Positions 1-8,202 of a DNA stretch of 23,169 bases are shown here, piece by piece (positions within the stretch are counted from its first letter, which is position 1; every line of letters begins with the position of its first letter). Below the pieces are notes generated by a model, which searched no databases, was not told the DNA's origin, and saw nothing but the letters and a program-made list of their open reading frames with translations. The stretch is from Calditrichota bacterium. GTDB taxonomy: Bacteria > Calditrichota > Calditrichia > RBG-13-44-9. The stretch spans positions 1 through 23,169 of the forward strand of contig JAJRXE010000092.1 of NCBI GenBank assembly GCA_024276455.1. The letters run 5' to 3'. Both the position numbers and the translations under genes were made by a program.

Positions 1-452
1 AGCCGGTGGAGGACACCGGGAAAATCGATTTGCCTCTGGTGACCGGTCGCACGGGCAGGCGAAAAACGGCCGTGAATAAAAATGGAAAGCCCTCTTTGAC
101 GGAATTCCGGGTGGTGGAACGCTTCCGCGATTATGCGCTGTTGGAAATTTATCCCCGTACCGGCAGAACCCACCAGATTCGTGTTCACCTTGAGGCGGTG
201 GGACATCCGCTGGCGGTGGACCCGGTGTACCACCAGGTGGAAGCAATCTTTATCTCGGATTGGAAACCGGGTGTGCGCTTCGACTTTGACCAGGAACCCT
301 CGGCACTGTTGAACCGCCTGAGTCTGCACGCCTGGAAACTGCGTTTTATCCACCCCGCTACCCACCAAACCATGGAGCTGCAGGCGGAAATTCCCAAAGA
401 TTTTCAAGCCCTCCTGAAGGGGCTGCGGAAGTGGAACGTGCGAAATTTCTAA
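1..452 (+). CDS. RluA-family pseudouridine synthase, C-terminal part (cut by window edge)
   Basis: This is the C-terminal half of an RNA pseudouridine synthase of the RluA/RsuA superfamily, which isomerises specific uridines in rRNA or tRNA. The reading frame is open to the left edge (first full codon at position 3), so the gene starts outside the window. The visible hallmark is the conserved block RTGRTHQIRVHL followed by GHPLAVDPVY, which forms the substrate-binding side of the catalytic domain in this family. The catalytic Asp (in a GRLDxxTSG-type motif) would lie upstream and cannot be checked. An insertion of about 30 residues after the VDPVY block separates it from the final LHAWKLRFIHP segment, which is usual for family members. 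Substrate specificity (RluA, C or D type) cannot be read from this fragment. It converges on the asparaginase gene. Confidence 0.9.
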   Translation, partial: PVEDTGKIDLPLVTGRTGRRKTAVNKNGKPSLTEFRVVERFRDYALLEIYPRTGRTHQIRVHLEAVGHPLAVDPVYHQVEAIFISDWKPGVRFDFDQEPSALLNRLSLHAWKLRFIHPATHQTMELQAEIPKDFQALLKGLRKWNVRNF

Positions 453-493
453 GGAGATTCCCGCTGAACGGCTGTTCCCGTAGGAACGCTCCG

Positions 494-514
494 AAAAACC
501 GCGCAAAGCGGTTT
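494..514 (-). terminator. Short intrinsic terminator for the asparaginase gene
   Basis: AAACCGC (496-502) pairs with GCGGTTT (508-514) around a 5-nt loop. Read on the minus strand the stem is followed by five T. It sits about 90 nt past the asparaginase stop, in the convergent gap with the pseudouridine synthase gene. Read on the plus strand the T-run is weaker, so partial bidirectional action is possible. Confidence 0.5.
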
Positions 515-600
515 CTGCCCCGGAATATTAGCTTAATCTCCTTCCTGTTCGAGAAAAAGGGGATATCCGAAACCTCCGCCGTTCGGGAATGGCCGCGGGT

Positions 601-1527
601 TTATCCAGAGAATCGTGTCAGATGCTCCTGGTCAATTCCGGCCAGAACCCCTTTCTCCGGATGGTAGAGGGCGAACGCCATCTTACGGGTATTGTGGTGG
701 AAGGCGTATTCTCCGTCGGGAGTAATGGCAATCAAGCCGCCTCTTCCGTTAACCCGGGTGTGTAAAATTTCGATGGCCTGGCGAGCAGCTTTCCGGGGCG
801 TTTGGGTAGCAAATAAGTCGCAAACGGTGCGCGACAGCAGTACTTGCATAATCGCCTCGCCCCAGCCGGTGGCCGAAGCCGCCCCGTGTTGGTTGTCCGC
901 CCAGGCACCTGCGCCGGGTAAAGGCGAATCGCCAACCCGGCCGGGCATTTTTCGAGGCGTGCCCCCGGTGGAGGTAGCGGCCGCCAGATTCCCTTCCCGG
1001 TCCAGTGCTACTGCACCTACTGTGTCCTGCGGAGAAGGATCGAACGGCCGACGGGTGGTGAAATGGGGATCCTCCCGGATCTGCCGGTAAAAGGCCAATT
1101 CGCGCTCGGTAAGCAACGTTTCCGGGGGGACTTCCGGGAATCCCTGCGCCCAGAGAAATTCCTGAGCGCCCTTTCCCACCAGAAAGCAATGTTCCGTTTT
1201 TTCCATGATCAAACGGGCCGCGGACACCGGGTGAAGAATATTTTGAACCGCCGCCACGGCGCCAAACTGCAGGGTACGCCCGTCCATGATGATGGCATCC
1301 AACTCGATCTCTCCCCGGGCGTTCAGAAAAGCCCCTCGTCCAGCATCAAAGGTCGGGTCTTCTTCCAGAATGTTGACGGCTTGTTCAACGGCGTCCAGCG
1401 CCGGAAGCCCCTCCTGCAGCAGGGGATACACCCGACGCACGGCCTGCGCACACCCTCGGAGGTGGGCGGCCTGTAATTTGGGCGGAATGTTCCAGGCGCC
1501 CCCGTGAACAATTAATAATGGCTGCAT
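601..1527 (-). CDS. Isoaspartyl peptidase / L-asparaginase, Ntn-hydrolase (plant-type) family
   Basis: A 308-aa member of the N-terminal-nucleophile hydrolases that cleave beta-aspartyl (isoaspartyl) dipeptides and L-asparagine. The precursor self-cleaves to expose a catalytic Thr. Visible motifs in order: VHGGAW at 8-13, the DAGRGAFLN substrate loop near 61-69, the cleavage site before Thr169 in QDTVGAVALD, STGGT at 186-190, GDSPLPGAG at 199-207 and ATGWGE at 219-224. All are standard for the family, and the length is normal (about 300-320 aa). No signal peptide is seen, so the protein is probably cytoplasmic and works in protein-damage or peptide catabolism. The ATG start is backed by an AGGAGG ribosome site upstream. 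It is transcribed divergently from gatE. GatD, two genes away, belongs to a different asparaginase fold, and the neighbourhood may be chance. Confidence 0.95.
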   Translation of the reverse strand: MQPLLIVHGGAWNIPPKLQAAHLRGCAQAVRRVYPLLQEGLPALDAVEQAVNILEEDPTFDAGRGAFLNARGEIELDAIIMDGRTLQFGAVAAVQNILHPVSAARLIMEKTEHCFLVGKGAQEFLWAQGFPEVPPETLLTERELAFYRQIREDPHFTTRRPFDPSPQDTVGAVALDREGNLAAATSTGGTPRKMPGRVGDSPLPGAGAWADNQHGAASATGWGEAIMQVLLSRTVCDLFATQTPRKAARQAIEILHTRVNGRGGLIAITPDGEYAFHHNTRKMAFALYHPEKGVLAGIDQEHLTRFSG

Positions 1528-1612
1528 CCGGCACCTCCTGGGTTAAAGATTCACTTCTCCCGAAAATGAAAAAAATGAACCACGCTGGTAAAATCTTAAA
1601 AAATCTTATGCC

Positions 1613-1642
1613 TTGCCTGATATCCGTTCCAAAACTTATTTT
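1613..1642 (+). promoter_or_regulatory. Candidate sigma-70-type promoter for gatE-gatD
   Basis: TTGCCT (1613-1618) and TATTTT (1637-1642) are separated by 18 nt in the AT-rich divergent gap, about 50 nt before gatE. It was read by eye, and other AT-rich matches nearby are possible. Confidence 0.35.
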
Positions 1643-1691
1643 AAACCTTTATTTACCAATGGCAAGGAAAATTTAAGGAAGGAAAGCTCGC

Positions 1692-3629
1692 ATGGCACCC
1701 CTTTTAAAACCTTTTGAAGAAATGACCACTGCGGATTACCGGGAGCTCGGGCTGAAGGTGGGATTGGAAATTCACCAGCAATTGCTTACCGAGAAGAAAT
1801 TGTTCTGTCGCTGCCCGGCGGGAAAATACAGCGAGGAGTACGACGCGGAAATTCTCCGACACATGCGACCGACGCTGTCGGAACTGGGAGAGTACGACGG
1901 CACCGCCCTCATGGAATTCAAAACCAGGAAAGATATTATTTACCAGATTAATCACGAAACGGTGTGTACCTACGAAATGGACGACACGCCACCGTTTGAG
2001 ATTAATCCCCAGGCACTGGACATTGCCTTGCAAATTGCCATGCTGTTGAATTACAACCTGGTGAGCGAAATTCACATTTCCCGGAAACAATACCTGGACG
2101 GCAGTATTCCCACCGGATTTCAGCGCACCACCATTGTGGGGGTGGATGGCTGGATTCCCCTGGGGAAACGAAAAATCGGGCTGATTCAATTGGGATTGGA
2201 AGAGGATGCCTGTCGCGAGGTGTCCGATGAGGGACACTTGCGCGTGTACCGCACCGACCGGCTGGGCATGCCGTTGATTGAGATCGTAACCCAACCGCAA
2301 ATGCACACTCCCCAGGAAGTGGCCCAGGTCGGGAATCTGCTCCGCCGCCTGGTACGAAGCACCGGAAAGGTGCGCACCGGCATCGGAGCAGCCCGCCAGG
2401 ATGTGAATGTGAGTATTACCGGGGGCACCCGGATTGAAATTAAAGGGGTGCCGCGCATTCCCATGATTCCCCTCTTGATTTACAACGAAGCGCTGCGACA
2501 GTATGCCCTGCTGCAAATTCGTGAAGAACTGAAACGCCGGGGAATCACCGAACAGACTTTCCGCTACGAATCGGCAGAGGTAACCCACCTGCTGAGTCGG
2601 GCATCCTGGGATCCCATTCGTCGGGCCTTGAAAAAGGGCAACAAAATCTTTTGTGTAAATCTAAAGGGCTACATGGGGATTTTAAGTCATCCGACCCAGA
2701 TGGGAAAGGTGTTTTCCAAAGAAATTTCCGATCGGGTGCGGGTGATTGCTTGTTTAACCCGGTTGCCGAATATTCTGACTTCCGAGAGCACCGAAGAGAC
2801 CATCGACAGTTTTACCTGGAAAAAGATTCGCAAGGCGGTCCGGGCCGCCTCCAACGACGCCCTGATTCTGGTGTGGGGGAACGAGGAGGACGTGCAGACA
2901 GCGGTCAACGAGATAGTGATTCGGGCTCGGGAAGCCACGGTGGGGGTGCCCAGCGAAACCCGGCAGGCGCTGGCGGACGGCACCAATGGATTCGAACGCA
3001 TCCTGCCCGGTCCGGACCGCATGTACCCGGACACTGATTTACCGCCCCTGGAAATCACCGAAGAGCGAATTGAGCGGTTACGGGCCGGTGTTCCCGAGCC
3101 GGTGTGGGAACGCGAACGCAAATACCGCAAAATGGGCGTTCCGGAGCATCTGGTGCCCCTCATCGCCGCTTCGCCGCAGGCGCCCCTGTTCGAAAAATTG
3201 GTGCAGACCTACCGGGTGTCTTCCGTCCAGGTGGCCCGCTTGCTCTTTGAACGCACCGTGTACTGGCGCCGCAAAAAATTGCCGGTTGAGCGGCTTACTG
3301 AAGAGGTGTGGAAGACTTTCTTTGCCGCCGTCGAGAAAAACCCGGCTTTGCTGGAAAACCACGATCGGATTTTCACCGAATTCCTGCAGCAGAAAGGAGC
3401 GCGTCCTTTTGAACAAATCCTGAATGCGTATCGGACACCTCCGGTACCGCCTTCGAAGGTGAAGGAAACCATACTTACCTTGTTAAAACAGGCCGAGCCC
3501 TCTTTCCGGGAACCGGAAAAGAAATACCGTTATCTGATGCGCCAGATTATGGAACCGGTGCGGGGAAAAATTCCCGGCGAAAAAGTGAGCACCATGTTCT
3601 GGGACATTTTAACCAATCAGGGAGAATGA
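1692..3629 (+). CDS. gatE: Glu-tRNA(Gln) amidotransferase subunit E (archaeal type)
   Basis: A 645-aa GatE, the tRNA-binding and kinase subunit of GatDE. It activates the Glu on mischarged Glu-tRNA(Gln) with ATP and transfers ammonia to make Gln-tRNA(Gln) in the cytoplasm. The GatB/E cradle is visible: GLEIHQQL at 24-31, a CxC at Cys39/Cys41, DGSIPTGFQRT at 136-146, DRLGMPLIEIVTQP at 189-202, and TGIGAARQDVNVS at 229-241. Residues about 292-415 are the AspRS-like GAD insertion that separates GatE from bacterial GatB, seen in KIFCVNLKGYMG and DRVRVIACL. The segment GPDRMYPDTDLPPLEI (440-455) is characteristic of GatE. A helical and YqeY-like tail completes the protein. Length matches archaeal GatE (about 600-650 aa), so it is not truncated. 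An AAGGAAGG ribosome site precedes the ATG. Its stop is 1 nt from gatD. Finding it in a bacterium is unusual. Confidence 0.93.
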   Translation: MAPLLKPFEEMTTADYRELGLKVGLEIHQQLLTEKKLFCRCPAGKYSEEYDAEILRHMRPTLSELGEYDGTALMEFKTRKDIIYQINHETVCTYEMDDTPPFEINPQALDIALQIAMLLNYNLVSEIHISRKQYLDGSIPTGFQRTTIVGVDGWIPLGKRKIGLIQLGLEEDACREVSDEGHLRVYRTDRLGMPLIEIVTQPQMHTPQEVAQVGNLLRRLVRSTGKVRTGIGAARQDVNVSITGGTRIEIKGVPRIPMIPLLIYNEALRQYALLQIREELKRRGITEQTFRYESAEVTHLLSRASWDPIRRALKKGNKIFCVNLKGYMGILSHPTQMGKVFSKEISDRVRVIACLTRLPNILTSESTEETIDSFTWKKIRKAVRAASNDALILVWGNEEDVQTAVNEIVIRAREATVGVPSETRQALADGTNGFERILPGPDRMYPDTDLPPLEITEERIERLRAGVPEPVWERERKYRKMGVPEHLVPLIAASPQAPLFEKLVQTYRVSSVQVARLLFERTVYWRRKKLPVERLTEEVWKTFFAAVEKNPALLENHDRIFTEFLQQKGARPFEQILNAYRTPPVPPSKVKETILTLLKQAEPSFREPEKKYRYLMRQIMEPVRGKIPGEKVSTMFWDILTNQGE

Positions 3630-3630
3630 A

Positions 3631-5013
3631 ATGAGTGCGAATTACAAAGGGTACCGTGACCCGGCGCTGTCTGTGTTAAAAGAGCACCAGGTGCAGGTTT
3701 GGAGCGATGTGGAAATGAAAACCACCCGGGGCGTCTTCAAGGGCATTATTTTGCCTCGCTCCGAGACGGCCGATGCCAAACACATTGTGTTGAAATTGCG
3801 TAACGGCTACAATATTGGCGTGGCGGTGAACATCATTGAATACATTAAAGAAATTGGCCGTAAAGAAGCCCATTATAAAATTCCGGAAAAAGAATTCCCG
3901 TACGACGAACGAAAACCCCGGGTAAAGCTGTTTGGCACCGGCGGAACGATTGCCAGCCGACTGGATTACCGCACCGGAGCGGTGATTCCGGCTTTTTCTC
4001 CCGGCGAATTGTACGGGTCGGTTCCCGAACTGGCGGAGTTTTGCAACCTGGAAACCGAAAAACTGTACGGGGTGTTCAGCGAAAACATGGGACCGGAACA
4101 ATGGATCGGAACCGCGGAAGCCATTGGACGGGAAATTGAAAAAGGAGTGCAGGGCATTGTGATTGGACACGGCACCGACACCATGCACCACACCGCGGCC
4201 GTTTTGTCCTTCATGGTGCAACATTCTCCTGTGCCCATTGTCATGGTGGGTTCGCAGCGCTCTTCCGACCGTCCGTCTTCCGATGCCGCATTGAATTTGA
4301 TTCACGCGGTTAAAACCGCCGCCGAAAGCGACATTGCCGAAATTATGGTGTGCATGTTCGGACCGACTTCCGACCAGTATGGTTTGCTGCACCGCGGTAC
4401 CCGGGTACGTAAAATGCATTCCAGCTACCGCTCAACCTTTCGCACCATTGGCGATATCCCGCTGGCGATGGTCGATCGGGAAAAAATCACCCCGTTGCGT
4501 CACGATTACCGCCGCCGCCGGTCCGACCGCCGGGTGCTGATCAATACTGCTTTCGAGGAGAAAGTCTCCATTGTGTACTATTACCCCAACATGAAACCGG
4601 ATATTATTGAATCGTTGATTGACAACGATTATCGTGGGATTGTAATTGCCGGAACCGGTCTCGGGCACGTGAATAAACCTCTCTACCCGGCGCTCAAAAA
4701 AGCCCACGAAAAAGGAATTGCTGTGTACATGACGGTGCAAACCCTCTGGGGGTATGTCCAGATGTACGTTTACGAAACCGGACGGGAAATTATGGGGTTA
4801 GGGGTTGTACCGGCGGCAAATATGTTGCCGGAGGTCGCCTACGTGAAATTGGGCTGGGCACTGGGGCAAACAGACGATCTGGAAGAGGTGAAAAAGATTA
4901 TGTTAACGCCGGTAGCCGGCGAAATTACCGAACGCGAACCTTACAATGGATATTTAATTTACCAGGGCGGTATTCCCGAAGTGGAAAAATTTCTGCGGGA
5001 AATTAAACGGTAA
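3631..5013 (+). CDS. gatD: Glu-tRNA(Gln) amidotransferase subunit D (asparaginase-like, archaeal type)
   Basis: A 460-aa GatD, the glutaminase partner of GatE. It hydrolyses glutamine and passes ammonia to the GatE active site. Residues 1-90 form the GatD-specific N-terminal beta domain (VQVWSDVEMKTTRGVFKGI, then LKLRNGYNIGVAV). The L-asparaginase I/II fold follows. By motif match to E. coli asparaginase II the catalytic residues are present: Thr106 in GTGGTIAS (102-109), Thr182 and Asp183 in GHGTDTMHHTA (179-189), and Lys261 in VRKMHSS. Simple asparaginases lack the 90-residue N-terminal domain, which supports GatD rather than AnsA. Length fits archaeal GatD (about 420-450 aa). The ATG lies one base after the gatE stop, with its ribosome site (GGGAG) inside the end of gatE, so translation is probably coupled. 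Confidence 0.94.
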   Translation: MSANYKGYRDPALSVLKEHQVQVWSDVEMKTTRGVFKGIILPRSETADAKHIVLKLRNGYNIGVAVNIIEYIKEIGRKEAHYKIPEKEFPYDERKPRVKLFGTGGTIASRLDYRTGAVIPAFSPGELYGSVPELAEFCNLETEKLYGVFSENMGPEQWIGTAEAIGREIEKGVQGIVIGHGTDTMHHTAAVLSFMVQHSPVPIVMVGSQRSSDRPSSDAALNLIHAVKTAAESDIAEIMVCMFGPTSDQYGLLHRGTRVRKMHSSYRSTFRTIGDIPLAMVDREKITPLRHDYRRRRSDRRVLINTAFEEKVSIVYYYPNMKPDIIESLIDNDYRGIVIAGTGLGHVNKPLYPALKKAHEKGIAVYMTVQTLWGYVQMYVYETGREIMGLGVVPAANMLPEVAYVKLGWALGQTDDLEEVKKIMLTPVAGEITEREPYNGYLIYQGGIPEVEKFLREIKR

Positions 5014-5035
5014 ACGTCCCCGGACAGCGGGAACG

Positions 5036-5833
5036 CTATTCCGTGAGGAGCTGTTGGAGGGCGTCGCGAGACTTTAACGGGTTGATTTTGTCTTCGAATT
5101 CCAGAATAATGCCTTCAATCAGTGGGCGGGTTTTTTTAATGAATTGGAAGATCTCCGAATAGGGGATGATGCCTTCGTTTACCGCGCAGAAATCGGAACG
5201 AGCCTGCCGGGCATCTTTCACGTCAATCAGATGCAGTAAAACGGGCAACCGTCGATTCCCAAAAAAGTTGAGCAGCTGGTAATTCCAGTGAAGGGCTTCC
5301 TCTTCGCGAAAATCCAGCGCCTGATGGAAAAAACGAGGGATGTCCAGAACCGGGAATAGTTTGATTCGCTCGGAATTGGCCAGAGTAAAAAGAGCCAGAT
5401 ATTTTCGCAGATTCCTGGTGGCATTTTCCTTTCCGGGATTTTTAAAATAGTTTTCCAGATAAAGGTTAATTTGCTTGTCCGGCCAGGTTTCCAGCACTTC
5501 GAGCATGTTTTCCAGCGCTTCATCTTCATCGAAGTGAAGAATCAGATTAACCGGCGTGTTGGTGTCCAGCACCGACAGCAGTTTCTTCGCGTAAGCCGAT
5601 TTCAGATAATTCCGGTTTAAATAGCCGGCACTGTGGAAATAAATCTTCAAGAAATTCTCCAGTTCAGCCTCGTGCAGTAATTGAGCAAATTTTCCGGAAT
5701 TTCCAACCATATTTTCCGAGATGAAAATCTGAATGAGCGGAAAATGCGCCTGGTGGGCGAAGTGGACTGCGTCCAGGGGATCGAATCCAAAGTTAGCGGA
5801 AACCGAATTGGCAACTCCAATTGGAATATCCAT
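5036..5833 (-). CDS. TIM-barrel protein, sugar phosphate isomerase/epimerase-like
   Basis: A 265-aa protein that looks like the xylose-isomerase-like TIM-barrel superfamily. It starts IPIGVANSVSANFG, has alternating beta strands such as PLIQIFISEN, NLILHFDED, INLYLENYF and RLPVLLHLID, and an acidic strand end near the C-terminus (IEGIILEFED). ENYF resembles the metal-ligand Glu strand of the family, but a full set of metal ligands could not be assigned, so the reaction is unknown. The ATG at 5833 is preferred over an in-frame TTG at 5845, because GGAAAGG (5837-5843) lies where the ribosome site of the ATG should be and overlaps the TTG. It ends 22 nt from the gatD stop in convergent orientation and is divergent from comM. 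Confidence 0.7.
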   Translation of the reverse strand: MDIPIGVANSVSANFGFDPLDAVHFAHQAHFPLIQIFISENMVGNSGKFAQLLHEAELENFLKIYFHSAGYLNRNYLKSAYAKKLLSVLDTNTPVNLILHFDEDEALENMLEVLETWPDKQINLYLENYFKNPGKENATRNLRKYLALFTLANSERIKLFPVLDIPRFFHQALDFREEEALHWNYQLLNFFGNRRLPVLLHLIDVKDARQARSDFCAVNEGIIPYSEIFQFIKKTRPLIEGIILEFEDKINPLKSRDALQQLLTE

Positions 5834-5923
5834 GAACCTTTCCAATTTTTTCCAATTTTCTGTTGAATTCTTCCGCTAAAATAATAAATTAAAATGTAAC
5901 AATGAAACAGGAAATTTAATTGT

Positions 5924-5947
5924 CCGGGCAATCTCGCGATGGCCCGG
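5924..5947. repeat. GC-rich inverted repeat in the comM upstream gap
   Basis: CCGGGC (5924-5929) and GCCCGG (5942-5947) flank a 12-nt loop in the 196-nt divergent gap upstream of comM. It could be a leader hairpin or an operator. No convincing promoter pair was found in this gap. Confidence 0.3.
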
Positions 5948-6029
5948 GTACTCTTTAAACGCCAACCAGCAGGATCGCCTCCACACGGAAGTCCCAAATT
6001 TTAAAAACGAAAATTCGGACGGAGGGGGT

Positions 6030-7568
6030 ATGGTCTCACGTGTATTTTCTGCTGCTCTGTTGGGGATTGATGCCTACCTGGTAGAAGTGGAAGCCAACAT
6101 CGAAGGGAAAAGCCTGCCCGGGTTTGCTACGGTGGGTTTACCGGACAATGCGGTTAAAGAGAGTCGGGAACGGGTCCAGACCGCCATTCGCAATAGTGGA
6201 TACGAATTTCCTCTGCGGAAGATTACCGTAAATCTGGCCCCGGCGGACATCCGGAAGGAAGGGTCCAGTTATGATTTGCCCATTGCGGTGGGAATTTTGG
6301 CGGCCAGCGGGAAGATTTCACAGGAGAAGCTGGACGACCACGTGATTCTGGGGGAATTGGCCCTGGACGGCACCGTACGACCGATTCACGGGGCGCTTTC
6401 CATTGCCATCGAGGCGCGCAAGCAGGGAATGAAAGGGTTGATTCTCCCCCGGGAAAACGCCCGGGAAGCTGCCATTGCCGAAGGACTGGCAGTGTTCCCG
6501 GTGGGCAGTTTAAACGAAACCATTGATTTTTTGAACCATCAAATAGACCTGCCCCCCTTTCAGGTGGATCTGGAAGAGATTTTTGAAGTGAGTCGGCATT
6601 ATTCGCTCGATTTTTCGGATGTAAAGGGGCAGGAGCATGTGAAGCGTGCGCTGGAAGTTGCGGCGGCGGGCGGTCACAACATTTTAATGATCGGACCGCC
6701 GGGTTCCGGCAAAACCATGCTGGCGAAACGGTTGCCCACCATTTTACCGGCAATGGTGTTGGAAGAGGCGCTGGAGACCACCAAAATCCATTCCGTGGCG
6801 GGGCTGCTTCCTCCTAACCAGGCTCTGATCGCCACCCGTCCTTTTCGTTCCCCCCACCACACCATTAGCGACGCCGGTTTAATTGGCGGGGGGCGTTACC
6901 CTCGTCCCGGGGAAGTGAGTCTGGCACACCACGGGGTGCTCTTTCTGGACGAATTGCCGGAGTTCAAGAAAAATGTGCTGGAGGTAATGCGCCAGCCCAT
7001 GGAAGACGGCAAAGTGACTATTTCCCGTGCCACGCTCTCGATTACTTATCCGGCCAATTTTATGTTGGCGGCCGCCATGAATCCCTGTCCCTGCGGGTAC
7101 TACACCGACCCGAATCGCGAGTGCACCTGCACCACTCAGCAAATCAAGAAATATCTGGCCCGGATATCCGGACCGTTGCTGGATCGTATTGATATTCAAA
7201 TCGAAGTGCCGGCAGTGCGCTACCAGGACCTCTCCAGCCATCGACCGGGAGAAAAATCGGAGGCGATTCGAGAGCGGGTACAGAAAGCTCGCGAAGTCCA
7301 GTTAAAACGGTTCCAGGATTGCGAGCATCTGTTTTGTAATGCCGACATGCAACCCAAAGATATTCGAAAATATTGTCGGGTGGACGAAAAGGGAGAGGAG
7401 TTGTTAAAAACCGCGATTACCAAATTGGGACTTTCCGCCCGAGCGTACCATCGTATTCTAAAAGTTGCCCGGACTATTGCAGATCTCGAAGGAAATGATG
7501 ATATTCAACCGGCTCATATTAGCGAGGCCATTCAGTACAGAAGTTTGGATCGTAATTTATGGGTTTAA
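6030..7568 (+). CDS. comM: ComM/YifB-family Mg-chelatase-like AAA+ ATPase
   Basis: A 512-aa ComM-like protein. In Vibrio and other naturally transformable bacteria ComM is a hexameric helicase that drives branch migration during integration of incoming DNA, although the family is widespread in non-transformable species. The N-terminal ChlI-like (Lon S5-fold) domain spans about 20-165 (LPGFATVGLPDNAVKESRER at 29-48). The AAA+ domain follows with Walker A GPPGSGKT at 222-229, FRSPHHTIS at 272-280, Walker B VLFLDE at 303-308, a four-Cys cluster NPCPCG...CTC (Cys353, 355, 365, 367), and GPLLDRID near 381-388. The C-terminal Mg_chelatase domain ends with YHRILKVARTIADL. Length is typical (about 505-515 aa). 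A strong GGAGG lies 4 nt before the ATG. It is convergent with the small acidic gene. Confidence 0.93.
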   Translation: MVSRVFSAALLGIDAYLVEVEANIEGKSLPGFATVGLPDNAVKESRERVQTAIRNSGYEFPLRKITVNLAPADIRKEGSSYDLPIAVGILAASGKISQEKLDDHVILGELALDGTVRPIHGALSIAIEARKQGMKGLILPRENAREAAIAEGLAVFPVGSLNETIDFLNHQIDLPPFQVDLEEIFEVSRHYSLDFSDVKGQEHVKRALEVAAAGGHNILMIGPPGSGKTMLAKRLPTILPAMVLEEALETTKIHSVAGLLPPNQALIATRPFRSPHHTISDAGLIGGGRYPRPGEVSLAHHGVLFLDELPEFKKNVLEVMRQPMEDGKVTISRATLSITYPANFMLAAAMNPCPCGYYTDPNRECTCTTQQIKKYLARISGPLLDRIDIQIEVPAVRYQDLSSHRPGEKSEAIRERVQKAREVQLKRFQDCEHLFCNADMQPKDIRKYCRVDEKGEELLKTAITKLGLSARAYHRILKVARTIADLEGNDDIQPAHISEAIQYRSLDRNLWV

Positions 7569-7588
7569 ATTTGGTCATCTCCTAATAA

Positions 7589-7882
7589 TTAACCCAAAAG
7601 CCGTTTTAACACTTCGTCCACTTCGGAATCCAGATCAATTTCCAGCTCGTCGATGGCACCGTCTTTGTAATAAACTTCCACCATGCGACTTTCCGGTTTC
7701 CAGGCCTCCTCTTCCAGGGAATCGTCGAAATCTTCGTAAAGTTCGTAATCCACATCTTCGAAAGCGTCAATAATCAGGTAATCAACCGCTTCCGGATCCA
7801 GTTCCAGCAGTTCACAAACTTCGGTGAACATCGGGTGTTCCTGATTGATGATTCGGGTTGCGCCGCGGCTTCCTAATTCCAT
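7589..7882 (-). CDS. Small, strongly acidic protein of unknown function
   Basis: A 97-aa protein I do not recognise. It is rich in Asp and Glu, notably in two blocks (about residues 41-60 and 75-90), with few basic residues, no signal peptide and no membrane segment. The middle part EVCELLELDPEAVDYLIIDAF looks like helix and strand of a small fold. The tail (MVEVYYKDG followed by an acidic amphipathic helix) ends VLKRLLG. A good ribosome site (GGGGAGG, 5 nt before ATG) and clean convergence with comM support it as a real gene. The strong charge suggests a partner-binding, DNA-mimic or ribosome-associated role, but this is speculation. Confidence 0.7.
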   Translation of the reverse strand: MELGSRGATRIINQEHPMFTEVCELLELDPEAVDYLIIDAFEDVDYELYEDFDDSLEEEAWKPESRMVEVYYKDGAIDELEIDLDSEVDEVLKRLLG

Positions 7883-7922
7883 TGCTTCCTCCCCTTTATT
7901 TCTATGTTTAATAATATCGTTT

Positions 7923-7937
7923 AACTTTTCAAAAGTT
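7923..7937. promoter_or_regulatory. 15-nt palindrome upstream of the acidic gene
   Basis: AACTTTT and AAAAGTT flank a single central base, 41-55 nt upstream of the start at 7882. It could be an operator half-site pair, but it is AT-rich and could arise by chance. Confidence 0.2.
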
Positions 7938-8148
7938 TCAGTGACCTTTTAAAATTTTATTTAATCCTTCTAACTACATTAAGCTAATACAGTTAAAATG
8001 ATTAACACCCTGTAAAACTGATTATCGGCCAAATATTGAAAGAAAAAAAATGATTTGCAAGTGGAGAGTATAATTATTTTGAAAAAAGGAAGGCCATTTC
8101 CAGCAAGAAATTGAAATTGAGACATTATTTCGAAAATGCAAAGGGCAT
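7938..8148. other. AT-rich intergenic stretch with no gene seen
   Basis: Together with the sites on each side this fills the gap of about 320 nt between the acidic gene and rpmB. It is AT-rich with homopolymer runs. A 61-codon minus-strand frame here is hydrophobic, runs through the rpmB terminator, has no ribosome site and is rejected. No RNA gene was recognised. Confidence 0.5.
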
Positions 8149-8182
8149 AAAAAAAGCCACTCAATCGATTTCATTGAGTGGC
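8149..8182 (-). terminator. Intrinsic terminator of rpmB
   Basis: A perfect 10-bp stem, GCCACTCAAT (8156-8165) with ATTGAGTGGC (8173-8182), has a 7-nt loop. On the minus strand it is followed by seven T (8155-8149). It lies 20 nt past the rpmB stop, a textbook layout. Confidence 0.92.
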
Positions 8183-8202
8183 CGGGGAAAAAACAACCGA
8201 GT

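Noticed and set aside
1704..2588. 294-codon open frame on the minus strand inside gatE
   Set aside because: Mirror of a strongly coding gene with clear GatE motifs; its translation is low-complexity Gln/His/Phe-rich, with no ribosome site or family.
3676..4419. 247-codon minus-strand frame inside gatD
   Set aside because: Antisense shadow of GatD; the composition (many Phe, His, Asn) is what reverse reading of this codon use gives.
5014..5035. Hairpin between gatD and the TIM-barrel gene
   Set aside because: Only an imperfect short stem without a T-run; not convincing as a terminator.
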